Source of the DNA: Brooklawnia sp937867175
Lineage (GTDB): Bacteria; Actinomycetota; Actinomycetes; Propionibacteriales; Propionibacteriaceae
NCBI GenBank assembly: GCA_036821905.1
Contig: DAISIR010000003.1
Span: 147,039 to 211,038 of the forward strand
DNA length: 64,000 nucleotides
Direction: 5' to 3'
Shown here: in pieces, positions 8,002 to 17,054 of the stretch
How the letters are laid out: each line of letters starts with the position of its first letter
Position numbering within the stretch: position 1 is the first letter of the stretch
Translations under genes and position numbers: made by a program
Notes under the pieces: generated by a model
Told to the model about the DNA's origin: nothing
What the model saw: the letters and a program-made list of their open reading frames with translations, nothing else
Databases searched by the model: none

Positions 8002-9399
8002 GTGGCCACCAAGACCGACGCGTACCAGTGCACCGAGTGCGGTTGGACGACGGTGCGCTGGGTCGGGCGCTGTGGACAGTGCCAGACCTGGGGCAGCGTC
8101 GCTGAGCGAGGCGCCCCGAAGCTGCAGTTGATCAATGCCTCGGTGCCCGCTCAAAGGGCGGTGCCGATCGGCAAGGTCGACCTGCAGAGCGCGAATCGGA
8201 CGCTGACCGGCATCGGGGAATTGGATCGTGTCCTCGGTGGTGGACTGGTTCCGGGTGCCGTGGTCTTGCTCGCAGGCGAGCCGGGAGTGGGCAAGTCGAC
8301 GCTGCTGTTGGAGGTGGCCGCCCACTGGGCGCGAGCCGACCAGACCACCCTCTATGTCTCGGGTGAGGAGTCCGCCGCGCAGGTTCGGCTCCGGGCGGAA
8401 CGCACCGGAGCGGTGGCCGACCAGCTCTACCTGGCCGCCGAGACCGACTTGGGCACGGTACTGGGCCACATCGAACAGACCAACCCGAGCCTGCTGGTGG
8501 TCGACTCGGTCCAAACCATCGGCACCGCCGAAGCCGACGGCTCGACGGGTGGGGTCAGCCAGGTCCGCGAGGTCACTGCGGCGCTGGTGCGGGTCGCGAA
8601 GCGGCGGGGCATGGCAGTGGTGATCGTGGGCCACGTCACCAAGGACGGCTCGATCGCCGGCCCCCGGCTGCTGGAGCACCTCGTCGACGTGGTGCTCTCC
8701 TTCGAAGGCGACCGGCACTCCGGCTTTCGGATGGTGCGGGCCACCAAGAACCGGTTCGGGCCCGCGGACGAGGTCGGCTGCTTCGAAATGGCCGCGCGTG
8801 GGATCGTCGAGGTGCCTGATCCGTCCGGACTGTTCACCTCTCAGCATGCCGAACCGGTACCGGGCACCTGCGTGACGGTCACGATGGAGGGCAGCCGCCC
8901 GATGCTGGCCGAGGTGCAGTCGCTGGTGGCCCCGGTCGCCCAGGACGCCCCGGCCCGCCGCGTCACCAACGGTGTGGACAGCTCACGGGTCGCGATGGTG
9001 CTGGCCGTCCTGCAGCGAAAAGCGAAGATCTCCTTGGCCCGCAAGGACGTCTACGTGTCGACGGTGGGTGGTGCCCGGATCGCAGATCCCGCCGCCGACC
9101 TTGCGCTGGCGATCGCGATGGCGTCGGCGGCGGCCGACGAGAACTACTTCTGCCGGGTCGTGGCGCTAGGCGAAGTGGGGCTGGCCGGCGACCTGCGACG
9201 GGTGCCCGGGTTGGAGCGGCGGATCGGAGAGGCAGCCCGGCTGGGGTTCGAACTCGCCATAGTCCCGGCCGGTAGCCGTGACCCGAACAGCAAGATGCCC
9301 AAGATGCACGGATTGAGGCTGGTCGAGGTGGCGACCGTGGCCGAGGCGCTGGCGGCCCTCGGGTTGAACCGCAACCAGAAACCTGCTTTGCCGCACTGA
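8002..9399 (+). CDS. radA: DNA repair protein RadA
   Basis: A 465-residue RecA-related, DnaB-like helicase that promotes branch migration in recombination. It begins with a four-cysteine zinc finger (CTECGWTTVRWVGRCGQC), followed by Walker A GEPGVGKST, the RadA-specific KNRFGP motif and a C-terminal Lon-protease-like domain. The upstream in-frame extension overlaps the glyoxalase-like gene and carries no family content, so GTG 8002 is preferred. It is followed after 70 bp by disA, the standard actinobacterial arrangement. Confidence 0.97.
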   Translation: MATKTDAYQCTECGWTTVRWVGRCGQCQTWGSVAERGAPKLQLINASVPAQRAVPIGKVDLQSANRTLTGIGELDRVLGGGLVPGAVVLLAGEPGVGKSTLLLEVAAHWARADQTTLYVSGEESAAQVRLRAERTGAVADQLYLAAETDLGTVLGHIEQTNPSLLVVDSVQTIGTAEADGSTGGVSQVREVTAALVRVAKRRGMAVVIVGHVTKDGSIAGPRLLEHLVDVVLSFEGDRHSGFRMVRATKNRFGPADEVGCFEMAARGIVEVPDPSGLFTSQHAEPVPGTCVTVTMEGSRPMLAEVQSLVAPVAQDAPARRVTNGVDSSRVAMVLAVLQRKAKISLARKDVYVSTVGGARIADPAADLALAIAMASAAADENYFCRVVALGEVGLAGDLRRVPGLERRIGEAARLGFELAIVPAGSRDPNSKMPKMHGLRLVEVATVAEALAALGLNRNQKPALPH

Positions 9400-9456
9400 A
9401 CGGCCTGGCCTCGTTGTGCCGCAACGCCAGCAGCCGCAGAGAGCCGGCGCCCGCCC

Positions 9457-9462
9457 TACACT
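9457..9462 (+). promoter_or_regulatory. -10 element of a leaderless disA promoter
   Basis: TACACT lies 7 nt before the second of two consecutive ATG codons (9470) and 4 nt before the first (9467). The spacing favours 9470 as the start. Confidence 0.55.
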
Positions 9463-9469
9463 GACCATG

Positions 9470-10531
9470 ATGAGCAAGCTGCGGACCCTCGGACACGACG
9501 AGGAGCGTTATCGCCGTTATCGTGCCCTGCTCGCGCCGGGGACGCCGCTGCGAGAGGGTTTGGAACGCATCCGTGCTGGCCGCACCGGTGCGCTGATCGT
9601 GCTGGGCAGCAACCCGGTGGTCGACCAGATCTCCACCGGCGGCTTCAATGTGAACACCGACTTCACCCCCACCGGGCTGCGCGAGTTGGCGAAGATGGAC
9701 GGCGGCATCGTGGTCGACAAGGACTTGACGACCATCCTCGCCGCCGGCGTCCACTTCACCCCCTCAGCGCAGTTGCCCACCATCGAGACCGGCACCCGAC
9801 ACCGCACCGCTGACCGCATCGCGTTGCAGGCCAACGTGCCGGTCGTCACGGTATCCCAGGCCATGTCGTCGATAGCGCTTTTCATGGCCGGGCTGCGATA
9901 CCCGATCGAGTCCTCCGAACAGATCCTGGTCCGTGCCGAACAGGCTGTCGCAACCCTGTCCCGTTACCGTGAGCGCCTGGAGTCCGCCACCCAGCAGCTG
10001 TCCTCGCTCGAGATCGACTCGTTGGTGACGATCGACGACCTGGTCAAGGCGGTGCAGCCGCTGGCCATGGTGCGCAGGCTCGCCGAAGAACTTGAAGGCC
10101 ACGTCGAGGCCCTCGGCGTCGACGGCCGGCTGCTGCAATTGCAGTTGTACGACCTGACGCACGGTATCGACCAACTCGCCACCCTGATCGAACTCGACTA
10201 CCGCGCAGAGGGTGATGAACGGTTCAGCCTGGATGTGCTGCGTCATCTGCCCGCGGGCGACCTGCTCGACCCGGTGAGCGTTGCGACCTCGATCGGCTTC
10301 ACTTCCGGCAACCTCGACCAGCACCTCAACTGCAGGGGCTACCGGGTTGTCTCACAGTCTGCGCACATGACGACCTCCCTGGCCGGCAGGTTGCTGGAAC
10401 ACTTCGGTTCACTGCAGGGTGTCCTGGCTGCTTCGAGTTCGCAGTTGGCCGGCGTGCCGGAGGTCAGTGTGGCGCGGGCCCGGGCCATCCGGGATGGCTT
10501 GGCCCGGCTCACCGAGAAGGCGGGGCACTGA
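9470..10531 (+). CDS. disA: DNA integrity scanning diadenylate cyclase
   Basis: A 353-residue enzyme that condenses two ATP into cyclic di-AMP and scans DNA for branched intermediates. The N-terminal DAC domain has KMDGG (75-79) and TRHR (109-112); the C-terminus has helix-hairpin-helix elements (about 300-350). The family motif DGA reads DGG here. No ribosome binding site is seen; the TACACT box makes 9470 the likeliest start, with ATG 9467 possible. It follows radA and converges with the next gene, leaving a 6-bp gap. Confidence 0.96.
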   Translation: MSKLRTLGHDEERYRRYRALLAPGTPLREGLERIRAGRTGALIVLGSNPVVDQISTGGFNVNTDFTPTGLRELAKMDGGIVVDKDLTTILAAGVHFTPSAQLPTIETGTRHRTADRIALQANVPVVTVSQAMSSIALFMAGLRYPIESSEQILVRAEQAVATLSRYRERLESATQQLSSLEIDSLVTIDDLVKAVQPLAMVRRLAEELEGHVEALGVDGRLLQLQLYDLTHGIDQLATLIELDYRAEGDERFSLDVLRHLPAGDLLDPVSVATSIGFTSGNLDQHLNCRGYRVVSQSAHMTTSLAGRLLEHFGSLQGVLAASSSQLAGVPEVSVARARAIRDGLARLTEKAGH

Positions 10532-10537
10532 GGCAGG

Positions 10538-11233
10538 TCAGGGCCGCAACGTCATGACGTGCCGGGCGCTGGCCGTCCCGATGCTGGCGGTGGCCACATA
10601 AGTACCGGCGCCCAGCGTCGTCCCCGAGAGTTCACAACCATTGGCGCGGCGTACCGGCCAGCCGACCTCGTAGCTGACCTCCTCACCCTGCTTCATCTCG
10701 AACGTCCCGGCCAATTGCCAGGCGGGGCAGGAACTGCTCGCCCAGATCCGGTCGCTGCCCGAGGTGATCACGAGCTCGGCCTGCGCGCTGGCCAGGTCGA
10801 GGACGCAGGCGGCCTGACTGGTCGAGACGGTCACATTGAAGGCCACCGGGTCTGGCCCGGTCACTGCGTCCGGACCCGCGATACGCAGGGTCAGCTGCTT
10901 GGGCTGGCAGGCAACGGGGGTGGGGGCCTCGGTCGGGGTGGGGCTGGCTTCGGGCCCCGGCGACGCGGTGGGGCTCGCGGTAGCCGACGGGGCCGCACTG
11001 GCCGATGGCGACGCTTCAGCGCTCAGCTCAGGCGATGGTTCGGCCGAGTGGATGGACGCAGGCGTGCCGCTGCTGGCAGGCCCCGAAGTCGCCGTACCGC
11101 CATCGCCACCCGTCCGGGTGGCCAACCACATGACCATCACAATCAAGGCGATGATCAACGCCCCGACGACCCCGCGTCGAATCCAGTAGGTCTGGGCGGG
11201 TTCTGGGCCCACCGGGTCGCGCCACCCCTTCAT
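10538..11233 (-). CDS. membrane-anchored extracellular protein of unknown function
   Basis: A 231-residue protein not recognised by name. A short cytoplasmic start is followed by one membrane helix (about 27-44), an Ala/Ser/Pro-rich linker (about 50-110) and an extracellular C-terminal domain with four cysteines, probably a beta sandwich. The shape resembles actinobacterial DUF4232-like secreted proteins, but that is a guess. ATG 11233 is set by a TACCAT box 6 nt upstream; an in-frame open extension upstream is poor in protein-like features. Confidence 0.75.
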   Translation of the reverse strand: MKGWRDPVGPEPAQTYWIRRGVVGALIIALIVMVMWLATRTGGDGGTATSGPASSGTPASIHSAEPSPELSAEASPSASAAPSATASPTASPGPEASPTPTEAPTPVACQPKQLTLRIAGPDAVTGPDPVAFNVTVSTSQAACVLDLASAQAELVITSGSDRIWASSSCPAWQLAGTFEMKQGEEVSYEVGWPVRRANGCELSGTTLGAGTYVATASIGTASARHVMTLRP

Positions 11234-11239
11234 GGCGCC

Positions 11240-11245
11240 ATGGTA
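11240..11245 (-). promoter_or_regulatory. -10 element of a leaderless promoter
   Basis: TACCAT on the minus strand, 6 nt before the ATG at 11233. Confidence 0.5.
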
Positions 11246-11378
11246 AAAGGTCGGATGACGGCGAGCGGGGCGCCACGCGGAACCGCACCGGCTCGCCCTG
11301 CTCCGGGAACTCCCGGGCAGCCAAGACCTCGACCAGGTGCACCGAACCGGGATACGGCTCGATGCCATTGCTGGCGAG

Positions 11379-11579
11379 CTAGCTGCCCGGGGCTCCTTCG
11401 CGCAGCGCGACGGCGACGGTCCCTGCCGCCAAGCCCGCCCACCAACCGCCCAGCAGGCCGGCCTTGAGGACGCCGCGCAACGCGCGGGAGCCGATCAGGT
11501 CGGGCATCGCGTACCAGGCGAGTGTGGCCAGTCCCGATACGGCGGTCAGCTGTGCGAAGGCAGCAGCGTCAGTGGTCAT
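11379..11579 (-). CDS. small membrane protein of unknown function
   Basis: A 66-residue protein with two predicted hydrophobic segments (about 8-25 and 38-56) and a short charged tail. A strong ribosome binding site, GGGAGGA, lies 7 nt before ATG 11579, which makes translation likely. No family was recognised. It follows cardiolipin synthase by 45 bp on the opposite side of that gene's stop and reads the other way from disA. Confidence 0.55.
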   Translation of the reverse strand: MTTDAAAFAQLTAVSGLATLAWYAMPDLIGSRALRGVLKAGLLGGWWAGLAAGTVAVALREGAPGS

Positions 11580-11623
11580 GCGATCATCCTCCCAGTTCGG
11601 CGCAGGGCCGGACACGGGCCGCG

Positions 11624-13261
11624 TCACATCAGCGGCGAGAAGGTGCGGAGAAGCGTCCACAGCGCCCGCCGCCACCAGGGCGTGGCACGGACATCAGCCA
11701 AGGTGATCCGGCGGGATTTCGCCACGGTCTGTTCGAAATCGGCTGTCATGTCGGCGATCGCGGGGGTGCGGTACATCCACACGGCGTTCTCCTGGTGCAG
11801 GTAGAAGCTGCGGAAGTCGAAATTGATGGTGCCGATGATGGCGACCTCGTCGTCCACCACCATTTGCTTCGCATGTATGAACCCGGGGGTGTATTCGTAG
11901 ACCTCAACCCCAGCCTCGACCAGTGGTCGGTAGTTCGATCGCGTCACCTCATAGACGAATCGCTTGTCGGGGATACCGGGTGTGATGATCCTGACCCGCA
12001 GACCAGACTGCGCGAGCGAGGTGAGCACACTGGTCATCTCGCTGGTGGGGATCAGGTAGGGCGTCATCAGGTCGATTCGGTCATGGGCCCTGGTCATCAT
12101 GTTGCGATAGGCGTCCCAGCCAGTCGAGTGGTCGTCGAACGGGCTGTCGTCGTAGTTGACGACCAGCCCCTTCCCCCACGGTTGTGCGGCCACCTGCTCC
12201 TCGGTGGGATGCAAAGCCACCAGGTCGGTCTGTTCGCCGGTGACCATCCGCCACATCGTGAAGTAGAGCGCCGCCATCCCCCACGCCCCCGGCCCGCGTA
12301 ACCGGATCGTGGTGTCCTTCCAGTGCCCGTACTGCTCGATCTGGTTGATGTACTCGTCGGCGATGTTGATCCCGCCGGTGAACCCCACCAAGCCGTCGAC
12401 GACCAGCAGTTTGCGGTGGTCCCGGTTGTTGTAGCGCAGCGTGAGGCCCGGGCCCAACTTGTTGACCGGCTTGACACGAATACCCGCTCGGGTCAGGTCT
12501 CTGGTGAACCGGGGAGGCAGGTTCCAGATGGAGCCGAGGTCGTCGTACATGAACCAGACGTCGACGCCCTCGGCGGCCTTGCGGGCCAGTACCTCGAACA
12601 ACTGCCGCCACATCTTGCCGTCCGAGACGATGAAATACTCCAACCCGACCCAGCGTTTCGCGTCCTCGATCGCCTCGAGCATTGCGACGAAGGCGTCCTC
12701 ACCCAACGGGTAGTAGGTCGTTTCGGTGTCGCGGTAGGCCACGAAGGGGCCGGCGGACTCCAGATATTGAATCTGACGGGCGGCGTCGGCCGGGATGCTC
12801 AGCACCGGCAGCGGAGCAGAGTCCCCGGTTTCGAGATGCTTGAAGTCCTGTTCGTGGTGTCCGGCCCGCACGCGCAGCACGCCGGGAGCGGACAGTTGAT
12901 CGGTCTGGGCGATCTGCTGTATCACCGCATAGCGGATCACCTGCCGGCGGGTGCCCGTCCGAGAGCCGAAGAGCAGGTAGAAGGCGCCAGTGAATAGCGG
13001 TGCCACCAGGATCGGGACGGTCCACGCCAGCTTGTAGTCGATTTGCATCTTCGAGTTCAGGATGAAAACCAGCACCCCTAAGCTCAGCAGCAGGGACGCG
13101 GTACCCAGCCAGGGCGCCGCCTCTCTACCCCACAGCAGGATGGCGACCAAGACGAAGATCTGGAGGAGCAGCACGATCGCGGTGATGCCGACCCGACCCC
13201 AGACGAGGAGGAAGCGTTGCAGTCCGTCGCGCGGCTTGGTCAGCTCCACTTCCGCACTCAT
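11624..13261 (-). CDS. cls: cardiolipin synthase
   Basis: A 545-residue phospholipase-D-type enzyme that joins two phosphatidylglycerols to make cardiolipin at the membrane. Three hydrophobic segments near the N-terminus (about 22-44, 53-68, 80-98) precede two HKD motifs: HRKLLVVD at 282-289 and HAKQMVVD at 463-470. Length and architecture match bacterial ClsA. ATG 13261 has CATACT 7 nt upstream, so this message may also be leaderless; longer in-frame starts overlap the TPP riboswitch region. It is divergent from the thiamine transporter operon. Confidence 0.93.
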   Translation of the reverse strand: MSAEVELTKPRDGLQRFLLVWGRVGITAIVLLLQIFVLVAILLWGREAAPWLGTASLLLSLGVLVFILNSKMQIDYKLAWTVPILVAPLFTGAFYLLFGSRTGTRRQVIRYAVIQQIAQTDQLSAPGVLRVRAGHHEQDFKHLETGDSAPLPVLSIPADAARQIQYLESAGPFVAYRDTETTYYPLGEDAFVAMLEAIEDAKRWVGLEYFIVSDGKMWRQLFEVLARKAAEGVDVWFMYDDLGSIWNLPPRFTRDLTRAGIRVKPVNKLGPGLTLRYNNRDHRKLLVVDGLVGFTGGINIADEYINQIEQYGHWKDTTIRLRGPGAWGMAALYFTMWRMVTGEQTDLVALHPTEEQVAAQPWGKGLVVNYDDSPFDDHSTGWDAYRNMMTRAHDRIDLMTPYLIPTSEMTSVLTSLAQSGLRVRIITPGIPDKRFVYEVTRSNYRPLVEAGVEVYEYTPGFIHAKQMVVDDEVAIIGTINFDFRSFYLHQENAVWMYRTPAIADMTADFEQTVAKSRRITLADVRATPWWRRALWTLLRTFSPLM

Positions 13262-13293
13262 GGTCTCCAGTATGTCCGAGCCTGAGCAAAGGC

Positions 13294-13299
13294 TAGAAT
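13294..13299 (+). promoter_or_regulatory. -10 element upstream of the TPP riboswitch
   Basis: TAGAAT ends about 10 bases before the first conserved riboswitch nucleotides, giving a transcription start close to 13306. Confidence 0.5.
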
Positions 13300-13308
13300 C
13301 AGGTGCAC

Positions 13309-13396
13309 AACACGGGAGTCCGGTGCGCCGGGCTGAGAGGAGGGCTCGCAGCCCTCGACCGTCAAACCTGATCTGGATCATGCCAGCGCAGGAAGA
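13309..13396 (+). ncRNA. TPP riboswitch (THI element)
   Basis: All core parts are visible in order: ACGGGAG (13312-13318), a short CGG/CCG stem, CTGAGAGG (13333-13340), the variable P3a hairpin GAGGGCT/AGCCCTC, and the second conserved half AACCTGATCTGGATCATGCC with CAGCGCAGGAAG. It senses thiamine pyrophosphate and normally shuts off expression when TPP is plentiful. A 7-bp hairpin (13406-13422) lies between it and the ribosome binding site GGAGGG (13444-13449). The missing U-run suggests control of translation rather than termination, which is inference. Confidence 0.95.
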
Positions 13397-13452
13397 CACT
13401 CTTCCGGGCCGAGGGTCGGCCCCAACCCGTGCCCCTTACCAATGGAGGGCGC

Positions 13453-14091
13453 ATGACAAGCAATCTGACCAACAACCAGCTGCTGGACGACCAGACCGCC
13501 CCGGCACGGGCGAGCCGGCACAGCTGGCGGGTGGTCGACATCGTGGTGGCAGCCGTACTCGGCGTCGCCTGCGGGCTGATCTTCTTCGCCTGGAACAGCA
13601 TCGGCTACGCCTGGTTCACCACCATGGACGCCCTCACCCCGGGTCTGGGCGGCATCGCCGCCGGCATCTGGTTCCTCGGCGGGCCACTGGGCATGCTGAT
13701 CATCCGAAAGCCGGGGGCGGCGATCCTGGTCGAGCTGATCGGGGCGATCGTGTCGGCACTGCTCGGCAACGTCTGGGGCATCACCACGCTGTATTCGGGT
13801 CTGGCGCAGGGGCTGGGGGCGGAGTTGGTCTTCGCTCTGTTCGCCTACCGCAACTTCAAGCTGCCGGTGGCCTTGCTCGCCGGTGCCGGGGCCGGCCTGG
13901 GCGCTTGGACGCTCGAACTGTTCACGTCCGGCAATCTCGCCAAGGGCCCGACCTTCCTGGCCATCTACCTGACCAGCACGGTGATCTCCGGCATCGTGCT
14001 GGCCGGCGGCGTCGCCCATCTGCTCGGCAAGGCGCTGGCGGGCACCGGGGTGCTGGACCGGTTCGCGTCCGGACGCGACGCCGGCAACTGA
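13453..14091 (+). CDS. ykoE: ECF transporter S component for thiamine or HMP (YkoE)
   Basis: A 212-residue membrane protein with about five to six hydrophobic segments after a 30-residue polar start. It is the substrate-binding subunit of an energy-coupling-factor importer. Its position directly behind a TPP riboswitch and in front of a fused double ATPase and a T component is the classic ykoEDC layout, pointing to thiamine or its hydroxymethylpyrimidine precursor. The start ATG is close to GGAGGG (13444-13449). Confidence 0.9.
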   Translation: MTSNLTNNQLLDDQTAPARASRHSWRVVDIVVAAVLGVACGLIFFAWNSIGYAWFTTMDALTPGLGGIAAGIWFLGGPLGMLIIRKPGAAILVELIGAIVSALLGNVWGITTLYSGLAQGLGAELVFALFAYRNFKLPVALLAGAGAGLGAWTLELFTSGNLAKGPTFLAIYLTSTVISGIVLAGGVAHLLGKALAGTGVLDRFASGRDAGN

Positions 14092-14101
14092 GCCAACCAC
14101 C

Positions 14102-15592
14102 GTGATCACGGCCAGCGGGTGGGGTTGGCGCTACGCGGGCCGTCCGGACTGGGCGGTTCGCGGGGTCGACCTCACCATTGAGGACGGCGAGCGGGTGCTG
14201 CTGCTGGGCGCGAGCGGCGCCGGCAAATCGACCGTGCTTGCCGCACTGACTGGGGTGCTGGGCAGCGCAGATGAAGGCACCGAGGAGGGCCGTCTGCTCA
14301 TCGACGGCAAACACCCCACCCGCGTCCGCGGCCGGGTCGGGCTGGTGATGCAAGATCCCGAATCGCAGGTGGTGCTGGCGAAGGTCGGCGACGACGTGGC
14401 GTTCGGCTGCGAGAACATGGGGCTGCCGCGCCAGGAGATCTGGCCGCGAGTGCACCGGGCGCTGGACGCCGTCGGGCTGCGGGTGCCGATGGACCAACCG
14501 ACCGGCGCACTGTCCGGTGGCCAGAAGCAGCGGCTGGCGATCGCCGCCGCGCTGGCGATGCAGGGGTCGACCGCCGACTCCGCTGGACCGGGCATCCTCT
14601 GCCTGGATGAGCCGACCGCGAACCTCGACCCCGCCGGCATCGTGGAGGTGCGCGACGCCATCGGCCGGGTGGTTGCCGACCGGACGACGACCTTGCTGGT
14701 GGTGGAGCACCGCGTGGACGTCTGGGCCGACCTGGTCGACCGAATCATCGTGCTTGGCCCAGAGGGGCTGCTCGCCGACGGGCCGGTGGCGCAGGTGCTC
14801 GCCGAGCGAACCGCTGAACTGCTGGCAGCCGGGGTTTGGGTACCGGGGGTTCCGCATTCGCTCAGCCCCCGACCGGTGCGTCCCAGCGGCCAGCCCTTGC
14901 TGTGGACCGAAGACCTGACCACCGGCTACCAGGCGTCCCAGCCGGTGGGCCGCAATCTGGCGGTCACCATTCCCGAGGGGTTGTCCACGGTGATCACCGG
15001 ACCCAATGGAGCCGGCAAGTCGACCTTGGCCCTGACCTTGGCCGGACTGTTGCGTCCGCTGGCCGGCCGGGTCCGGACCGCCACCGGGCTGCAACCGGAG
15101 CCACGGCAACGCGGTCGGCGCAGTTCCCGCACCCTCGATCCGGCCGACCCGCACACCTGGACGAGCCGCCACCTGCTCACCCGGATCGGCACGGTCTTTC
15201 AGCAACCCGAACACCAGTTCGTGGAACGCCGGGTAAGGGAGGAGTTGGCCGTCGGCCTGCGCGCGCTCGACTGGCCGCAACCCCGGATCGACCGGCGGGT
15301 GAGCGAACTGCTCGAGATCCTGCACTTGACCGGCCTTGCCACCGCCAACCCGTTCACCCTTTCCGGCGGCGAGCAGCGACGGCTCAGCGTGGGCACGGTG
15401 CTGGCCACCAGCCCGGCGCTGATCGTGCTGGACGAACCCACCTTCGGCCAAGACCGAAACACGTGGACCGACCTGGTGCAGTTGGTCTTGCAGATCCTGG
15501 CCGAGGGCCGCACGATCATCTCGGTGACCCACGACCCCGCCTACCTTGAGGTGCTGGCCGAGAACCGCCTGGCATTGACGGCAGCGCCATGA
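14102..15592 (+). CDS. ykoD: ECF transporter ATPase with two fused ABC domains (YkoD-like)
   Basis: A 496-residue cytoplasmic protein with two complete ABC modules, equivalent to EcfA plus EcfA'. The first has Walker A GASGAGKST and signature LSGGQKQR; the second has GPNGAGKST and LSGGEQRR, each with its Walker B. It powers import through YkoE and YkoC. The GTG start is 10 bp after the ykoE stop, and its stop overlaps the next start by four bases, so the three genes form one translationally coupled unit under the TPP riboswitch. Confidence 0.94.
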   Translation: MITASGWGWRYAGRPDWAVRGVDLTIEDGERVLLLGASGAGKSTVLAALTGVLGSADEGTEEGRLLIDGKHPTRVRGRVGLVMQDPESQVVLAKVGDDVAFGCENMGLPRQEIWPRVHRALDAVGLRVPMDQPTGALSGGQKQRLAIAAALAMQGSTADSAGPGILCLDEPTANLDPAGIVEVRDAIGRVVADRTTTLLVVEHRVDVWADLVDRIIVLGPEGLLADGPVAQVLAERTAELLAAGVWVPGVPHSLSPRPVRPSGQPLLWTEDLTTGYQASQPVGRNLAVTIPEGLSTVITGPNGAGKSTLALTLAGLLRPLAGRVRTATGLQPEPRQRGRRSSRTLDPADPHTWTSRHLLTRIGTVFQQPEHQFVERRVREELAVGLRALDWPQPRIDRRVSELLEILHLTGLATANPFTLSGGEQRRLSVGTVLATSPALIVLDEPTFGQDRNTWTDLVQLVLQILAEGRTIISVTHDPAYLEVLAENRLALTAAP

Positions 15593-16395
15593 CCGCAGTC
15601 CAGACCGGCACCGCCCAGGCAGCCGCCGCCCCGACCCTGCTGGACCGGATGAATCCGGTGACCCGGCTCGGGTTGGCGGTGCTGGCGTCACTGCCGATCC
15701 TGATCACTCTCGACTGGGTGAGCGCGCTGACGATGCTTTGCTGCCAGTTCGGCGTCTTCGTCGCCTGCGGGGTACCGGTTGCCCGGCTGATCCGCCGCAC
15801 GGCGCCGCTGCTGCTGGTCGCCCCGATCGGGGCGCTCAGCATGGCGCTGTACGGCCGGCCCGGCGGCGAGATCCACTTCCAGTGGTGGCTGATCACGGTC
15901 AGCGACCGGTCGCTGCTGCTGGCGGTGGCCGTCTTCCTTCGCATCCTGGTTCTGGGCAGCGCAGCGGTGATCCTGATCGGTGGCGCCGATCCAACGCGGA
16001 TGGCCGACGGACTGGCGCAGATCTTGCGGCTGCCGGCTCGGTTCGTGCTGGGGACCCTCGCCGGCGTCCGGATGGTTGGGTTGTTCGCCGAAGACTGGCG
16101 CACTATGGCGCTCGCCCGCCGCGCCCGCGGCATCGGTGACACCGGGAGGCTGCGACGCTTCTTCACCATGGCGTTCGCGCTGCTTGTCTTCGCCATCCGG
16201 CGCGGCACCAAACTCGCCACCGCCATGGAGGCTCGCGGCTTCGGTTCGCAGCGGCAACGCAGCTGGGCGCGGCCGTCCCGGCTGGGACGCGCAGACCTGG
16301 TCGGGCTGCTGGTGGCCCTCGCGGCGGGTGCGCTGTCGATCGGGTTGGCGCTGTGGGCCGACACCTTCTGGCTGGTGCTTTGGGACGCGACGTGA
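15589..16395 (+). CDS. ykoC: ECF transporter transmembrane T component (YkoC)
   Basis: A 268-residue CbiQ/EcfT-family membrane protein linking the S component to the ATPase. It has about six hydrophobic segments and the family's Ala-Arg-Gly coupling motifs, seen as ARRARG and EARGFG in the cytoplasmic loop (about 180-225). It starts in a 4-bp overlap with the ATPase gene and ends in a GTGA overlap with the next gene. Confidence 0.92.
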   Translation: MTAVQTGTAQAAAAPTLLDRMNPVTRLGLAVLASLPILITLDWVSALTMLCCQFGVFVACGVPVARLIRRTAPLLLVAPIGALSMALYGRPGGEIHFQWWLITVSDRSLLLAVAVFLRILVLGSAAVILIGGADPTRMADGLAQILRLPARFVLGTLAGVRMVGLFAEDWRTMALARRARGIGDTGRLRRFFTMAFALLVFAIRRGTKLATAMEARGFGSQRQRSWARPSRLGRADLVGLLVALAAGALSIGLALWADTFWLVLWDAT

Positions 16396-16952
16396 CGCGC
16401 GAGTTCCAACTGCCGGGCGCCTGGCCGACGTTGGTCGACGAGGTTGTGCAAGCCGCGCGGGGACGCCGGCTGGTCGTCCTGCTGGACGGCGGGTCGGGCG
16501 CCGGCAAGACCACCCTTGCCCGCCGGCTGCACCGCGACCTCGAAGCGCGACTCGGGACGATACAGCTGGTCAGCCTGGACGATGTGTACCCAGGCTGGCA
16601 TGGGCTGGCGGCGGCGTCCGACCAGGTCTGGCAGACGATCCTGCGTCCCGCCTCTCCCGGCCATCCCCGTTGGGACTGGGCGCGCAGCCAGACCTCAGGC
16701 TGGCGCGGCCTCGACCCACAGCTGCCGATCATCGTCGAGGGCTGCGGGGCGATCAGCCGACGCAGCGCTCCGCTGGCCAACGTCCGGATCTGGTATGAGA
16801 TGGACGCTGGCCAGCGCCGCGAGCGGGCACTGAGCCGCGATGGCGATGGCTACCGCCCGTGGTGGGACACCTGGGCCGCTCAGGAAGCGGCCCACTGGCA
16901 GGCGAACCAGCCGTGGGAGTTGGCTGATCTCATCGTCCGCGGCGCGGCATAG
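16392..16952 (+). CDS. P-loop kinase-like ATPase in the thiamine transporter operon
   Basis: A 186-residue protein related to uridine-kinase-like P-loop proteins, with Walker A GGSGAGKTT (about 37-45), a substrate-site SLDDVYPGWHGL and a lid segment rich in Arg (QRRERAL). The GTG start overlaps the ykoC stop, so it is the last gene of the TPP-controlled operon. The position suggests a kinase acting on the imported compound, for example thiamine or HMP, but the sequence alone does not prove a substrate. Confidence 0.8.
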   Translation: MTREFQLPGAWPTLVDEVVQAARGRRLVVLLDGGSGAGKTTLARRLHRDLEARLGTIQLVSLDDVYPGWHGLAAASDQVWQTILRPASPGHPRWDWARSQTSGWRGLDPQLPIIVEGCGAISRRSAPLANVRIWYEMDAGQRRERALSRDGDGYRPWWDTWAAQEAAHWQANQPWELADLIVRGAA

Positions 16953-17042
16953 CCTCGCCCCCCTACCGCGTTGGCCGGCGGAAAGCGCTCGACTTCAACA
17001 GCGATCACGCAACAAGGGGTTACACAAATCGCTGAGTCTCGC

Positions 17043-17048
17043 TAGCGT
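17043..17048 (+). promoter_or_regulatory. -10 element of a leaderless aroD promoter
   Basis: TAGCGT, then six bases, then the aroD ATG. No ribosome binding site is present. Confidence 0.6.
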
Positions 17049-17054
17049 GTCGGC

